A stretch of 64,000 nt of DNA, from positions 5,890,001 through 5,954,000 of the forward strand of contig NZ_CP029192.1 of assembly GCF_008642315.1 (NCBI RefSeq). The letters are read 5' to 3'. Below, piece after piece: positions 16,349 through 25,059 of this stretch. Within the stretch, counting starts at the first letter, position 1. Each line of letters starts with the position of its first letter. Both the position numbers and the translations under genes were made by a program. Origin of the DNA: Streptomyces venezuelae. GTDB lineage: Bacteria > Actinomycetota > Actinomycetes > Streptomycetales > Streptomycetaceae. A model generated the notes under the pieces. The model searched no databases. It was not told where the DNA came from and saw only the letters and a list, made by a program, of their open reading frames with translations.

Positions 16349-18804
16349 TGGCGTACGTCCCCAACGGCCTGGCCCGCGCGGCGGTCCGCTTCAAACCCGC
16401 CGCCTTCGTCGGCACCTTCGTCGCCCTGATGATGGCCTCGCTGATCGTGGCCGCCTGCGGCATCCTCCTGGAGACGGGGCTGCGCGCCTCCGTACCGCCC
16501 GAGCGGTACGCGGACGCCCCCGTCGTCGCCGCCTCGAACCAGTCCGTCCACTTCGTCACCGGCAGCGGCGACAGCAAGTCCGAGTCCGACACACCCCTGC
16601 CCGACCAGGCCCGCGTCGACGACTCCCTGGTCGCCGAGGCCGCCTCGGTGCCCGGCGCCCGCACCGCCGTCCCCGACGTCACCTTCCCCGTCAAGTCCGG
16701 CGACAAGGACGTCACCGCCCACGGCTGGGGCTCCACCGCCTTCACCGGCGAGCAGCTGACCGCGGGACGCGCCCCGCACCCCGGCGAGGTCGTCCTCGCC
16801 GCCCCGGGCGCCTCCGTCGGCGACCGCACCACCCTCACCACCGCGGACGGCCCGCGCGACTTCCGCGTCTCCGGCACCGTACGCACCGGGAACACAGCCC
16901 CCACCGCCTGGTTCGCCGACTCCGAGGCCGTCCGCGTCTCCGGCCACCCCGGACGCGTCGACGCCATCGCCGTCCTGCCCGACAAGGGCGTCACCGCCGA
17001 CACCCTCAAGTCCCGTGTCGCGCACGCACTCGGCGACAAGGCCGAGGTCCACACCGGCGACGACCGCAGCGAAGCCGAAGGCTCCTCGCTCGCCTACGCC
17101 AAGGAGATGCTCACCGGCCTCGGCGGCTCCTTCGGCGGCATCGCCGCCCTCACCGCCGTCTTCACCGCCGCGGGCACCGTAGCCCTCTCCGTCGGCCAGC
17201 GCGCCCGCGAATACGCCCTGCTGCGCGCCATCGGCACCACCCCCCGCCAGATCCGCCGCACCATCGCCACCGAGGCCCTGCTCGTCGCCCCCGCCGCCGC
17301 GGCCGTCGGCCTGCTGCCCGGACTCGCCCTGGCCCACTGGTGGTTCGGGCAGCTGAAGGAGAAGGGCGCGATCCCCGAGGGCGTCGAGCTGTCCGTCTCC
17401 TTCATCCCGCTCGTCAGCGCCGCCGGTGTCGCCGTCCTCACCGCGCTCGGTGCCGGTTACCTGGCCGCCCGCCGCCCCTCCCGCATCAAGCCGGGCCAGG
17501 CGCTCGGCGAAGCCGCCGTGGAGCGGATGCCGCTCGGCTGGATCCGCACGCCGCTGGGCATCGCCGCCGCCGTCGGCGGCACGATCTTCGCCGGGTTCGC
17601 CGCGAGCAACACCGGCGACGACGCGGCGAACGCGGCCCTCGGCGTCGTCATGCTCTTCATGCTCGCCGTCGCCCTGCTCGGCCCGCTCGTGGCCCGCGGC
17701 TGCGCCGCCCTGTTCGGCCTCCCGCTGCGCGGCGCCGGCGCGTCCGCCTCCCTTGCCGCCGCCAACTCCCGCTCCAACGCCCGCCGTCTGGCCTCCGCGA
17801 TCACCCCGATCGTGCTCGCCATGGCCTTCTCCTCCGTCCTCGTCTTCATGCACACCAGCGAGGAGCGGGTCGCCGCCGACCAGCAGCGCGCGGGCATCAC
17901 CGCCGATCACATCGTCACCTCCGACGGAGGCCTCGCCCCGGGGACGCTGGCGAAGGCCGCCGATGCCAAGGGCGTCACCGCCGCCGTCGGCCTGCTCAAG
18001 TCCTCCGTGCTCGTGCCGGTCGGCTCGGGCGGCGACCGCTGGCTGGAGTCCGTGTCCGCGCAGGGCGTCACGGGCACGGCCGCCGGGTTCGCGAAGGTCC
18101 AGGACCTGAAGGTCGAGACGGGCGCCCTCAAGCTCGGCAAGGGCCAGATCGCCGTCGACGCCGCCCTGGCCGACTCCGCCCACGTGCAGACCGGCGACCG
18201 CCTCGCCATCCGCCTGCCCGACGGCACCAAGGCCTCGCCGACCGTCGTCGCCACGTACGGCAGGGGCCTCGGCCTCTCCCAGGTGACCATGCCCGCCGCC
18301 GACCTGAAGCAGCACGTCACCTCGGCCTTCGCCACCGAGATCTGGACCAGCGGCGGCTCCGCGCAGGCGCTCTCCGGACTCGGCACCCTCCAGGACCGCG
18401 ACGGCTACGCCACCGCACGGTCCATGGACAACGAACTCAACGCCTGGGCCAACACCACGATGGCGGCCGTACTCGGCGGCTTCGCGGCCATCGCCGCGAT
18501 CAACACCCTGGTCATGACGGTCCTGGACCGCCGCCGCGAACTCGGCACGCTGCGCCTGATCGGCTCCACGCGCCGCCAGGTGCTGCGGATGATCCGCTGG
18601 GAGGCGCTGCTCGTGGCCTGCGCGGGCATCGTCATCGGCTCGGCCATCGCGTTCGCCACGCTCGTCCCGATGATGAAGGGCCTGACCGGCGAGTCCCCGT
18701 ACGTCCCGCCGCTGGTGTACGGCTCCTTCGTGGGCGCGGTCCTGATCATGGGCCTCGCCTCCGCGACGATCCCGGCGAGACACGCTCTAAGGTCGGCGGC
18801 ATGA
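16348..18804 (+). CDS. ABC transporter permease (FtsX/MacB family, duplicated)
   Basis: An 818-residue membrane subunit with ten hydrophobic segments arranged as two FtsX domains (about residues 255-370 and 700-815) and two large extracytoplasmic regions, as in the long Streptomyces MacB-type permeases. The FtsX signature of each copy is readable: REYALLRAIGTTPRQIRR and RRELGTLRLIGSTRRQVLR. It forms an exporter with the preceding ATPase, to which it is coupled by TAATG. The last codons overlap the next gene by ATGA (18801-18804), placing the HD-domain protein in the same operon. No substrate-binding protein or regulator is present, and the transported compound is unknown. Confidence 0.95.
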   Translation: MAYVPNGLARAAVRFKPAAFVGTFVALMMASLIVAACGILLETGLRASVPPERYADAPVVAASNQSVHFVTGSGDSKSESDTPLPDQARVDDSLVAEAASVPGARTAVPDVTFPVKSGDKDVTAHGWGSTAFTGEQLTAGRAPHPGEVVLAAPGASVGDRTTLTTADGPRDFRVSGTVRTGNTAPTAWFADSEAVRVSGHPGRVDAIAVLPDKGVTADTLKSRVAHALGDKAEVHTGDDRSEAEGSSLAYAKEMLTGLGGSFGGIAALTAVFTAAGTVALSVGQRAREYALLRAIGTTPRQIRRTIATEALLVAPAAAAVGLLPGLALAHWWFGQLKEKGAIPEGVELSVSFIPLVSAAGVAVLTALGAGYLAARRPSRIKPGQALGEAAVERMPLGWIRTPLGIAAAVGGTIFAGFAASNTGDDAANAALGVVMLFMLAVALLGPLVARGCAALFGLPLRGAGASASLAAANSRSNARRLASAITPIVLAMAFSSVLVFMHTSEERVAADQQRAGITADHIVTSDGGLAPGTLAKAADAKGVTAAVGLLKSSVLVPVGSGGDRWLESVSAQGVTGTAAGFAKVQDLKVETGALKLGKGQIAVDAALADSAHVQTGDRLAIRLPDGTKASPTVVATYGRGLGLSQVTMPAADLKQHVTSAFATEIWTSGGSAQALSGLGTLQDRDGYATARSMDNELNAWANTTMAAVLGGFAAIAAINTLVMTVLDRRRELGTLRLIGSTRRQVLRMIRWEALLVACAGIVIGSAIAFATLVPMMKGLTGESPYVPPLVYGSFVGAVLIMGLASATIPARHALRSAA

Positions 18805-19280
18805 CGCCCGCAGGCCAGAACCCCGAGACGCTGTCCCTGCCCGAGGTCGAGGCCCTCGCCCGCGAGGCCCACGCCGGCCAGACGGACAAGGCGGGCCGCC
18901 CCTACGCCGAACACCTCGAGGCCGTGGCCGAGGGAGTGCGGCGGCGGGGCGGCGACGACGAGCAGATCGCGGCCGCCTGGCTGCACGACTCCGTCGAGGA
19001 CGACGCCCTGTCGGAGCGGTGGCTCGCCGACGCCCCGCTGACCCGGCGCACCAAGGACGTCGTCCTGGCCCTCACCAAACGCGCGGGCGAGCCCCCGGAG
19101 GCGTACGCCGCACGCATCCTCGCCACCCCCGGCGCCCGCCTCGTGAAGGAGGCGGACCTGGCGCACAACGCGGACCCGGCCCGCCTCGCGGTGCTCGACG
19201 CAACGACAAGGGCGCGCCTGACGGCGAAGTACGCCACCATGCGCGCCCTGCTGGGATTCGGGGAGCACCCGGTCCCGTAG
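18801..19280 (+). CDS. stand-alone HD-domain hydrolase, SpoT/MESH1-like (candidate small alarmone hydrolase)
   Basis: A 159-residue protein consisting only of an HD domain. The pattern AREAHAGQTDKAGRPYAEH, then AAAWLHDSVEDD (metal-binding His-Asp and the catalytic Glu-Asp pair) and LVKEADLAHNAD, matches the (p)ppGpp hydrolase half of RelA/SpoT proteins. There is no synthetase, TGS or ACT domain, so it has the architecture of a small alarmone hydrolase such as MESH1. Start ATG at 18801 overlaps the ABC permease stop by ATGA, so its production is coupled to the transporter. The hydrolase role is inferred; other HD phosphohydrolase activities are possible. Confidence 0.8.
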   Translation: MTPAGQNPETLSLPEVEALAREAHAGQTDKAGRPYAEHLEAVAEGVRRRGGDDEQIAAAWLHDSVEDDALSERWLADAPLTRRTKDVVLALTKRAGEPPEAYAARILATPGARLVKEADLAHNADPARLAVLDATTRARLTAKYATMRALLGFGEHPVP

Positions 19281-19298
19281 CTCTCGCGGGAGCTCTCG

Positions 19299-20507
19299 TT
19301 ACGTCGACTTGGCCCGCTCGCGGGCGAGTTGTGCCGCGTCCCGCTTGAAGGCCCACTCCATCTTGGGCTCCATCGCGAACCGGAACATCCGCTGCACCGG
19401 TGGCGTGCACAACGCGGTGACCACGCTCGCGGCGACCACCGACACGAAGATCTCGCCGAGCGGCTGGTGCAGCCAGTCGTAGGTGTCGAACCAGCCCCAG
19501 AAGCGGGAGCCCTTGGCGAGGAAGCCGTGCAGCAGGTAGCCGTACAGCGTGCCGGCACCGAGGACCGTGAACCACATCTTGCGGCGCGGCACCCATGCGA
19601 AGAAGCAGGCGGTCAGGACGACGGAGCAGCCGAAGAGCGCCAGTGTCATCACGACACCGGCCCACCACGGGGCACCCAGCTCCTGGGCGCTGTCCCGGCG
19701 GTAGAACCAGGCCGACGTCATCCGGGGAGCCGCCCAGTACGCGAGGAGCAGCGCGCTGGCGAAGACCGGGATCGACAGCAGACGCACCTCGCGGCGGCGC
19801 ACCAGCTGGAAGTACTCGGGCTTCATGAAGAGGCCGAGCACGAAGAACGGCAGGAACTGCAGGACGCGCTGCAGGTCGAGGTCGTCGCCGATGTCGGGTG
19901 AGATCACGGCGAGCGTGGCGATGGCCAGTGCGAGCGGCACCGGCCAGCGCACGATCTTCCACAGCGGCACGGTGAGCCGCCACACGAAGAGCGCGACCAG
20001 GAACCAGGTGAGGTACCAGGGGTCGAGCAGGCTGATGGGCTGGCCGGGATCGTCGTCCGCCCAGCGCTTGAAGAGGGTGTACGCGATCTCGAAGAGGACG
20101 TACGGCACGCCGACACCGGTCACGAGCCGCTTGAGGCGGTCGGCCCGCATGTCGAAACTGCGCGAGAAGTAGCCGGAGATCACGATGAAGGCCGGCATGT
20201 GGAAGGTGTAGACGGTCATGTACAGCGCTTCGGCGGTACGACTGTGATCGGTCAGCGGTTCCCATGCGTGGGCCATCGCCACGAGGACGATCGCCAGGTA
20301 CTTGGCGTTGTCGAAGAACGCGTCGCGCTGCTTGGCGGGCTTCGGCCCGCTCTGGGCGGTGCTGCGGCCTGCCGGGGTGGGGGGAGCGGTGGGGGCGGCC
20401 TGCGGGGGCGGGTGGGGGGCGCGGGGAGTGGGGACTCCGGCCGCCGGCACCTGGGCCGGTGGGAGGGGCGCCCGGTGGCGTCCGTGCGGGTGCACCGAGT
20501 TGGTCAC
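19299..20507 (-). CDS. acyltransferase 3 family membrane protein
   Basis: A 402-residue integral membrane protein with about ten hydrophobic segments after a 60-residue Pro/Ala-rich cytoplasmic tail. The start of the domain, DAFFDNAKYLAIVLVAMAHAWEP, and the later TFHMPAFIVISGYF segment are typical of the acyltransferase-3 group, close to fucose 4-O-acetylase-like proteins; the conserved His of segment 1 is present. Such proteins acetylate sugars or other small molecules in the envelope. I chose the GTG at 20507 because GGGAGGG sits 3-9 bases upstream; a start 15 bases earlier is also open. It ends 18 bases from the HD gene stop (convergent). Substrate unknown. Confidence 0.88.
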   Translation of the reverse strand: MTNSVHPHGRHRAPLPPAQVPAAGVPTPRAPHPPPQAAPTAPPTPAGRSTAQSGPKPAKQRDAFFDNAKYLAIVLVAMAHAWEPLTDHSRTAEALYMTVYTFHMPAFIVISGYFSRSFDMRADRLKRLVTGVGVPYVLFEIAYTLFKRWADDDPGQPISLLDPWYLTWFLVALFVWRLTVPLWKIVRWPVPLALAIATLAVISPDIGDDLDLQRVLQFLPFFVLGLFMKPEYFQLVRRREVRLLSIPVFASALLLAYWAAPRMTSAWFYRRDSAQELGAPWWAGVVMTLALFGCSVVLTACFFAWVPRRKMWFTVLGAGTLYGYLLHGFLAKGSRFWGWFDTYDWLHQPLGEIFVSVVAASVVTALCTPPVQRMFRFAMEPKMEWAFKRDAAQLARERAKST

Positions 20508-21060
20508 AGGCCCTCCCACCAAGAGCTCGGCGAGACGACCCGGGACCGCACTGCGCCTACGGGGATGGTGGCAGCGTGGAACATCTGAGGCACCCTAGCG
20601 TCGCCCCCGTGTATTCGTAAAACCCCCGTCACTTCTCTCGACTCAATCTCCTGCAATCACGTCGGTTAATCCCGATGGTCGACAAAGAGATGTGATGGTT
20701 CGCGACTGGTTCTGTCCGTTACGTCACTACTCATCCGGTTTAAATGGTGCATAACGCGCTCTCTCGGCGCCTGCCGGATGTGCCCTCCGTGACAATTCGA
20801 ATTTCCTGCGAACGTCGTGTGTGGCGGTGGCAACGATCACGTCGAATTCCGATGACTTCCGATACTCGAAATGCTGTACGACGGTGCGCTGCCCATGCGC
20901 CCCCTGGGCGCCCTTGCGGGCGAGGGCCGACAGGTGTGGGCCGACGTTGCGTCACCGGCCGCATAGAGGAGGCCTGTTGGTGGCACGATGGTCCGTGGCG
21001 GGGGTGTGCGGGGTCGTACCCCCCGGGCCGGGAGAGCGACCGACCTAGGGTGTGATCAGT
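20508..21060. other. 553-base intergenic region, less GC-rich than its surroundings
   Basis: No convincing gene. The part from about 20630 to 20880 is visibly richer in A/T than the rest of the window. A possible minus-strand -10 (TAGGGT, 20592-20597) could serve the acyltransferase gene, and a plus-strand TAGGGT at 21046-21051 could serve the small membrane protein. Two short open frames here (about 74 and 103 codons, opposite strands) have poor codon usage and I do not call them. Confidence 0.5.
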
Positions 21061-21255
21061 GTGGCCATTTCGCTGTCAGTGGTACTGCTGTTGGCGATCA
21101 TCCTCGTGGTGCTGATCCGCGGGGGGTCGCTCAAAGCGGGGCCCGCGATCGTCGCGGTGCTCTTCGGCTTCTTCCTCGCCTCCACGGGTATGGCGCCTTC
21201 CATAAACCGTTTCCTGAACGAAGTGGCGGAGACGATCAACTCGATCAGCTTCTGA
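21061..21255 (+). CDS. small membrane protein of unknown function
   Basis: A 64-residue protein with two hydrophobic segments (about residues 4-20 and 30-48) joined by RGGSLKAG, and a short amphipathic tail. Similar small proteins with a KAG or KTWH joint occur in Streptomyces chromosomes and integrative plasmids (from memory), but no function is known to me. The start may be the GTG at 21061, 8 bases after AGGG and 9 bases after a TAGGGT hexamer, or the GTG at 21052. It is followed at once by a strong terminator, so it is a single-gene unit beside two tRNA genes. Confidence 0.65.
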   Translation: MAISLSVVLLLAIILVVLIRGGSLKAGPAIVAVLFGFFLASTGMAPSINRFLNEVAETINSISF

Positions 21256-21268
21256 ACGGCCGGGAACG

Positions 21269-21303
21269 CGGAAACCCCAGGCCGTCCCGGCCTGGGGTTT
21301 CCG
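21269..21303 (+). terminator. intrinsic terminator after the small membrane protein gene
   Basis: A perfect 15-bp stem (arms 21269-21283 and 21289-21303) with a 5-base loop, starting 13 bases after the stop codon. It also lies at the 3' side of the convergent tRNA-Gly gene. Confidence 0.85.
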
Positions 21304-21309
21304 TGTGAG

Positions 21310-21380
21310 AGCGGGCGACGGGAATCGAACCCGCGTAGCTAGTTTGGAAGACTAGGGCTCTACCATTGAGCTACGCCCGC
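21310..21380 (-). tRNA. tRNA-Gly (anticodon TCC)
   Basis: The minus strand folds into a full cloverleaf: 7-bp acceptor GCGGGCG/CGCCCGC, D arm GCTC/GAGC, anticodon stem CTAGT/ACTAG with loop CTTCCAA (anticodon TCC), and T arm GCGGG-TTCGATT-CCCGT. The 3' CCA is not encoded. Reads GGA codons (and possibly GGG). Confidence 0.97.
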
Positions 21381-21523
21381 ACAGTTCGCGCCACGAGCGG
21401 AAGCCGCGGCACGACAGGCATCGTAGCGGAGCCCGGCCCCTCGCCGCACCCACCCCCCGGAACCGGCCCCGTTCGACCGGGAGCCGCACTGCCTGCGGGC
21501 ATGTACCCTACGTGTCGCACCGA

Positions 21524-21600
21524 CGGGGTGTGGCGCAGCTTGGTAGCGCGTCCGCTTTGGGAGCGGAAGGCCGTGGGTTCAAATCCCGCCACCCCGACCA
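21524..21600 (+). tRNA. tRNA-Pro (anticodon TGG)
   Basis: Cloverleaf with acceptor CGGGGTG/CACCCCG, anticodon stem TCCGC/GCGGA with loop TTTGGGA (anticodon TGG), T loop TTCAAAT, and an encoded CCA at 21598-21600. Proline tRNA genes serve as integration sites for some actinomycete elements, but tig follows 127 bases later with no inserted element. Confidence 0.97.
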
Positions 21601-21625
21601 CCGAAATCCCCCTCACAAGATCGCA

Positions 21626-21656
21626 TTGTGGCTCGGCTCCTGCTTGCCGTTACTAT
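21626..21656 (+). promoter_or_regulatory. candidate housekeeping promoter of tig
   Basis: TTGTGG at 21626-21631 and TACTAT at 21651-21656, with a 19-base spacer, about 70 bases before the tig start codon. It is a by-eye match to the vegetative sigma consensus, with a longer than usual spacer. Confidence 0.45.
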
Positions 21657-21726
21657 GCAAGCTGTGTGCCCGTGTGTCTCTGAGCCGGGCAGAATCCCAA
21701 GAAGTCAGCCCCAAGGAGACCGAACC

Positions 21727-23103
21727 GTGAAGAGCGCCGTGGAGACCCTGAACCCGACCCGGGTTCGGCTCACTGTTGAGGTGCCCTTCGAGGAGCTCAA
21801 GGACAGCCTCGACGCGGCCTACAAGAAGATCAACCAGCAGGTCACGGTGAAGGGCTTCCGCAAGGGCAAGATCCCGGCCCGCGTCATCGACCAGCGGTTC
21901 GGCCGTGGCGCCGTCCTCGAAGAGGCCGTCAACGACGCGCTCCCGAAGTTCTACACCGAGGCCGTCAACGAGGCCGAGCTCAACGTCCTGGGCCAGCCCG
22001 AGGTGGACATCACCGAGCTGAAGGACAACGAGACCCTCAACTTCACCGCTGAGGTCGACATCCGTCCCGCGATCGAGATCCCGGACTACTCCGGCATCGA
22101 GGTCGAGGTCGACGCGATCGAGGTCAGCGACGAGGACGTCGACAAGGCCGTGGAGGAGCTGCGCGAGCGCTTCGCCTCCACCTCGCCGGTCGAGCGTGCC
22201 GCCGAGGACGGCGACGTCGTGACGATCGACCTGGAGGCCAAGGTCGAGGGCGAGGTCCTGGAGGACGGCGTCGCGTCCGGCGTCTCCTACACGATCGGTT
22301 CCGGCGAGCTCCTCGAGGGCATCGACGACGCCGTGAAGGGCCTGGAGGCCGGTGGCGAGGCCACCTTCACCTCCGAGCTCAAGGGCGGCTCGGCCGCCGG
22401 CAAGGAGTCCGAGGTCACCGTCAAGGTCACCCAGGTCGCCGCCCGTGAACTGCCGTCCCTGGACGACGACTTCGCGCAGCTCGCCTCCGAGTTCGACACC
22501 CTCGACGAGCTGAAGGCCGACAGCCGCAAGCGCCTCGAGAACATGAAGCAGTACGACCAGGCGACGCAGGCCCAGGAGCGCGTCCTGGAGAAGCTGCTCG
22601 AGCTGGTCGAGGTCCCCGTCCCCGAGAAGCTCCTCGCGGACGAGATCCAGACCCGCACGCACAACCTCGAGCACCACCAGCTCGGCCAGATGGGCCTCGA
22701 CCTGGACAAGTACCTGGAGATCCAGGGCAAGTCCCGCGAGGAGTTCGACGCCGAGACCAAGGAGCAGGCCGAGAAGGGCATCAAGACGCAGTTCGTCCTC
22801 GACGAGCTCGTCAACAAGGAGAAGCTGAACGTGAACCAGGAGGAGCTCACCGAGCACCTCATGCGTCGCGCGCAGTCCTCCGGCATGTCCCCCGACCAGT
22901 TCGCCCAGGCCGTCGTCGAGGGCGGCCAGGTCCCGATGCTCGTCGGCGAGGTCGCCCGCGGCAAGGCCCTCGCGGTCGTCGTCGAGGCGGCGACGGTCAA
23001 GGACACGAACGGTGAGGTCGTCGACCTCGAGGACGACGAGGACGAGACGGCCGAGACCGTCGAGGCGACCTCCGACGCCGCCGAGGAGAAGACCGAGGCG
23101 TGA
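21727..23103 (+). CDS. tig: trigger factor, ribosome-associated chaperone and prolyl isomerase
   Basis: Binds nascent chains at the ribosome exit tunnel. The 458-residue protein has the ribosome-binding domain with the GFRKGKIP signature near residues 39-46, a central FKBP-type isomerase domain (about 160-250, with [15 protein letters not shown]) and the C-terminal substrate-cradle domain (about 260-430); an acidic tail of 35 residues follows. GTG start at 21727 with AAGGAG 8 bases upstream. It precedes clpP1-clpP2 in the same direction but is separated from them by a terminator and a repeat, so it is probably transcribed alone. It feeds unfolded clients to the neighbouring Clp protease in other bacteria. 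Confidence 0.98.
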   Translation: MKSAVETLNPTRVRLTVEVPFEELKDSLDAAYKKINQQVTVKGFRKGKIPARVIDQRFGRGAVLEEAVNDALPKFYTEAVNEAELNVLGQPEVDITELKDNETLNFTAEVDIRPAIEIPDYSGIEVEVDAIEVSDEDVDKAVEELRERFASTSPVERAAEDGDVVTIDLEAKVEGEVLEDGVASGVSYTIGSGELLEGIDDAVKGLEAGGEATFTSELKGGSAAGKESEVTVKVTQVAARELPSLDDDFAQLASEFDTLDELKADSRKRLENMKQYDQATQAQERVLEKLLELVEVPVPEKLLADEIQTRTHNLEHHQLGQMGLDLDKYLEIQGKSREEFDAETKEQAEKGIKTQFVLDELVNKEKLNVNQEELTEHLMRRAQSSGMSPDQFAQAVVEGGQVPMLVGEVARGKALAVVVEAATVKDTNGEVVDLEDDEDETAETVEATSDAAEEKTEA

Positions 23104-23129
23104 TCGCTGCGCTCGGCTGAACGTAGATC

Positions 23130-23163
23130 GGGGCTCCCAGGACTTAACGGTCCCGGGGGCCCC
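23130..23163 (+). terminator. terminator after tig
   Basis: Arms 23130-23143 and 23150-23163 form a GC-rich stem with two imperfect positions, 26 bases after the tig stop codon. No T-run follows, as is usual in Streptomyces. Confidence 0.7.
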
Positions 23164-23174
23164 GGTGCCGTTCA

Positions 23175-23289
23175 GGGGCTCGGGGAACTGCGCGAGCAAC
23201 CAGGTACCAGCCGCACCCGCCATGGGCCCCTGCCGCGGCAGACGCGCCTGCGGCCCGGCGGGCGCTGGCCGCGCGGTTCCCCGCGCCCC
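23175..23289. repeat. Streptomyces-type intergenic inverted repeat element
   Basis: Left arm GGGGCTCGGGGAACTGCGCG at 23175-23194 and right arm GCGCGGTTCCCCGCGCCCC at 23271-23289, with a variable middle. A close relative of the left arm is found at 35440-35459. Elements of this kind are scattered between genes in Streptomyces genomes (from memory). Confidence 0.75.
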
Positions 23290-23335
23290 TTACGGGGCAC
23301 GACCGGCACCGTTCGAGGCGCCCCGCCAGAACCTG

Positions 23336-23349
23336 CGCTCACAGCGAAC
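23336..23349 (-). promoter_or_regulatory. ClgR operator upstream of clpP1
   Basis: On the minus strand the bases read GTTCGC-TGTGA-GCG, an exact fit to the published Streptomyces ClgR binding rule GTTCGC-N5-GCG. ClgR is the known activator of clpP1P2, clpC1 and lon. The site lies just upstream of a sigma-R-like promoter and about 170 bases before the clpP1 start. Confidence 0.75.
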
Positions 23350-23361
23350 AGTTCCGTCTCC

Positions 23362-23389
23362 GGGATTCCCGGAGGGACCCCGCGCGTTA
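23362..23389 (+). promoter_or_regulatory. candidate sigma-R promoter of clpP1-clpP2
   Basis: GGGATT at 23362-23367, 18 bases, then GTTA at 23386-23389. It differs by one base from the SigR consensus GGGAAT-N18/19-GTT. clpP1P2 is a reported member of the SigR regulon in S. coelicolor (from memory), and the ClgR site sits 13 bases upstream, where an activator would act. Confidence 0.6.
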
Positions 23390-23517
23390 GGGTCCATGAA
23401 TACGAGGGCAGGGGAGTCCCCGGAGCCGCCCCGGAGCGGCTCCGCACGCGGGTGCCCCAGGCCCCAGCTGAAGACGTGAGACGGCCCGGCGCCGTCGTAA
23501 GACGAGCAGGTGGATAC

Positions 23518-24135
23518 GTGACGAATCTGATGCCCTCCGCCGCCGGCGACCCCTCCATCGGTGGTGGCCTCGGCGACCAGGTCTACAACCGGCTGCTCGG
23601 CGAGCGGATCATCTTCCTCGGCCAGCCGGTCGACGACGACATTGCCAACAAGATCACCGCACAGCTGCTGCTCCTTGCCTCCGACCCGGACAAGGACATC
23701 TACCTCTACATCAACAGCCCCGGCGGCTCGATCACGGCCGGCATGGCGATCTACGACACCATGCAGTACATCAAGAACGACGTGGTGACGATCGCGATGG
23801 GCATGGCCGCCTCCATGGGCCAGTTCCTGCTCAGCGCGGGCACGCCCGGCAAGCGCTTCGCGCTGCCGAACGCCGAGATCCTGATCCACCAGCCGTCCGC
23901 GGGTCTCGCGGGCTCCGCGTCGGACATCAAGATCCACGCCGAGCGGCTGCTGCTGACCAAGAAGAAGATGGCCGAGCTCACGGCGCACCACACCGGCCAG
24001 ACCGTGGAGCAGGTCACGCGCGACTCGGACCGCGACCGCTGGTTCGACCCGCAGGAGGCCAAGGAGTACGGCCTCATCGACGACATCATGTCCAGCGCCG
24101 CAGGCATGCCGGGCGGGGGCGGCACCGGAGCCTGA
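23518..24135 (+). CDS. clpP1: ATP-dependent Clp protease proteolytic subunit ClpP1
   Basis: Serine peptidase subunit of the Clp protease. The 205-residue protein has the catalytic Ser99 in GMAASMGQ, His124 in ILIHQPS and the Asp in the DRDRWFDP stretch near 171-173. GTG start at 23518 with AGG upstream; a second in-frame ATG at 23530 is possible. In Streptomyces ClpP1 and ClpP2 form the main housekeeping Clp core and control development by degrading regulators such as PopR. The gene is first in the clpP1-clpP2 operon, 61 bases before clpP2, under the ClgR-like and sigma-R-like sites. Confidence 0.98.
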   Translation: MTNLMPSAAGDPSIGGGLGDQVYNRLLGERIIFLGQPVDDDIANKITAQLLLLASDPDKDIYLYINSPGGSITAGMAIYDTMQYIKNDVVTIAMGMAASMGQFLLSAGTPGKRFALPNAEILIHQPSAGLAGSASDIKIHAERLLLTKKKMAELTAHHTGQTVEQVTRDSDRDRWFDPQEAKEYGLIDDIMSSAAGMPGGGGTGA

Positions 24136-24196
24136 GCCCCGTGCTCAGCGCCCCGCAGCCGACACCTAAGCCCCTCGCTTCTCAGGAGAACCAGAG

Positions 24197-24892
24197 ATGA
24201 ACAACTTTCCCGGTCGCGGCCTCTACGACCGTGCACTGGCCGAGAGCGGCCAGGCCGAGTTCACCGGCACCGGCGCCGAGTCGCGTTACGTGATTCCGCG
24301 CTTCGTCGAGCGCACCTCGCAGGGCGTGCGTGAGTACGACCCGTACGCGAAGCTCTTCGAGGAGCGCGTGATCTTCCTCGGCGTGCAGATCGACGACGCC
24401 TCCGCCAACGACGTCATGGCGCAGCTCCTGTGCCTGGAGTCGATGGACCCGGACCGCGACATCTCGATCTACATCAACAGCCCGGGTGGTTCCTTCACCG
24501 CCCTCACGGCGATCTACGACACGATGCAGTTCGTGAAGCCCGACGTGCAGACCGTCTGCATGGGCCAGGCCGCGTCCGCCGCCGCCGTGCTCCTCGCGGC
24601 CGGTACGCCGGGCAAGCGCATGGCGCTCCCGAACGCGCGCGTCCTGATCCACCAGCCCTACAGCGAGACCGGCCGCGGCCAGGTCTCCGACCTGGAGATC
24701 GCCGCCAACGAGATCCTCCGGATGCGTTCGCAGCTGGAGGAGATGCTGGCCAAGCACTCCACGACGCCGATCGAGAAGATCCGCGACGACATCGAGCGCG
24801 ACAAGATCCTCACGGCCGAGGACGCGCTCTCGTACGGCCTGGTCGACCAGATCATCTCCACCCGGAAGATGAACAATTCCTCGGTCGCCTGA
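24197..24892 (+). CDS. clpP2: ATP-dependent Clp protease proteolytic subunit ClpP2
   Basis: Second peptidase subunit, 231 residues, with Ser127 in GQAASAA and His152 in VLIHQPY. It has an N-terminal extension of roughly 35 residues compared with ClpP1, typical of the actinobacterial ClpP2 propeptide. The ATG at 24197 follows AGGAG. It forms a mixed tetradecamer with ClpP1 in related bacteria and binds ClpX through surface pockets. It is co-transcribed with clpP1; a long hairpin after its stop codon separates it from clpX. Confidence 0.98.
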   Translation: MNNFPGRGLYDRALAESGQAEFTGTGAESRYVIPRFVERTSQGVREYDPYAKLFEERVIFLGVQIDDASANDVMAQLLCLESMDPDRDISIYINSPGGSFTALTAIYDTMQFVKPDVQTVCMGQAASAAAVLLAAGTPGKRMALPNARVLIHQPYSETGRGQVSDLEIAANEILRMRSQLEEMLAKHSTTPIEKIRDDIERDKILTAEDALSYGLVDQIISTRKMNNSSVA

Positions 24893-24916
24893 CGCAGAGC
24901 TGTAGCATCTGCCGCT

Positions 24917-24965
24917 CCTTGGCATGGTTTGCGTACGACTCACGTCGAAGCGAACCGTGCCAAGG
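24917..24965 (+). terminator. long imperfect hairpin between clpP2 and clpX
   Basis: Arms CCTTGGCATGGTTTGC (24917-24932) and GCGAACCGTGCCAAGG (24950-24965) pair over 16 positions with two mismatches, with a 17-base loop. It starts 24 bases after the clpP2 stop and ends 94 bases before the clpX start. It could be a terminator or an attenuator for clpX. Confidence 0.55.
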
Positions 24966-25059
24966 GGGGCCCGAACGGGGGTCCCGGCAAGGTACCGTCG
25001 GATATGAGGCACCAGGAGCCGCTGAACGTGGCGTCTCCCAGGCGAAGGGGAAGCACCTC

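Noticed and set aside
20740..21055. Short open frames (74 and 103 codons) in the large intergenic region
   Set aside because: Poor third-position GC bias, opposite overlapping strands, and no domain or ribosome site support.
21524..21726. Integrated mobile element at tRNA-Pro
   Set aside because: tRNA-Pro is a known integration target in actinomycetes, but tig follows at once and no integrase or att duplication is seen.
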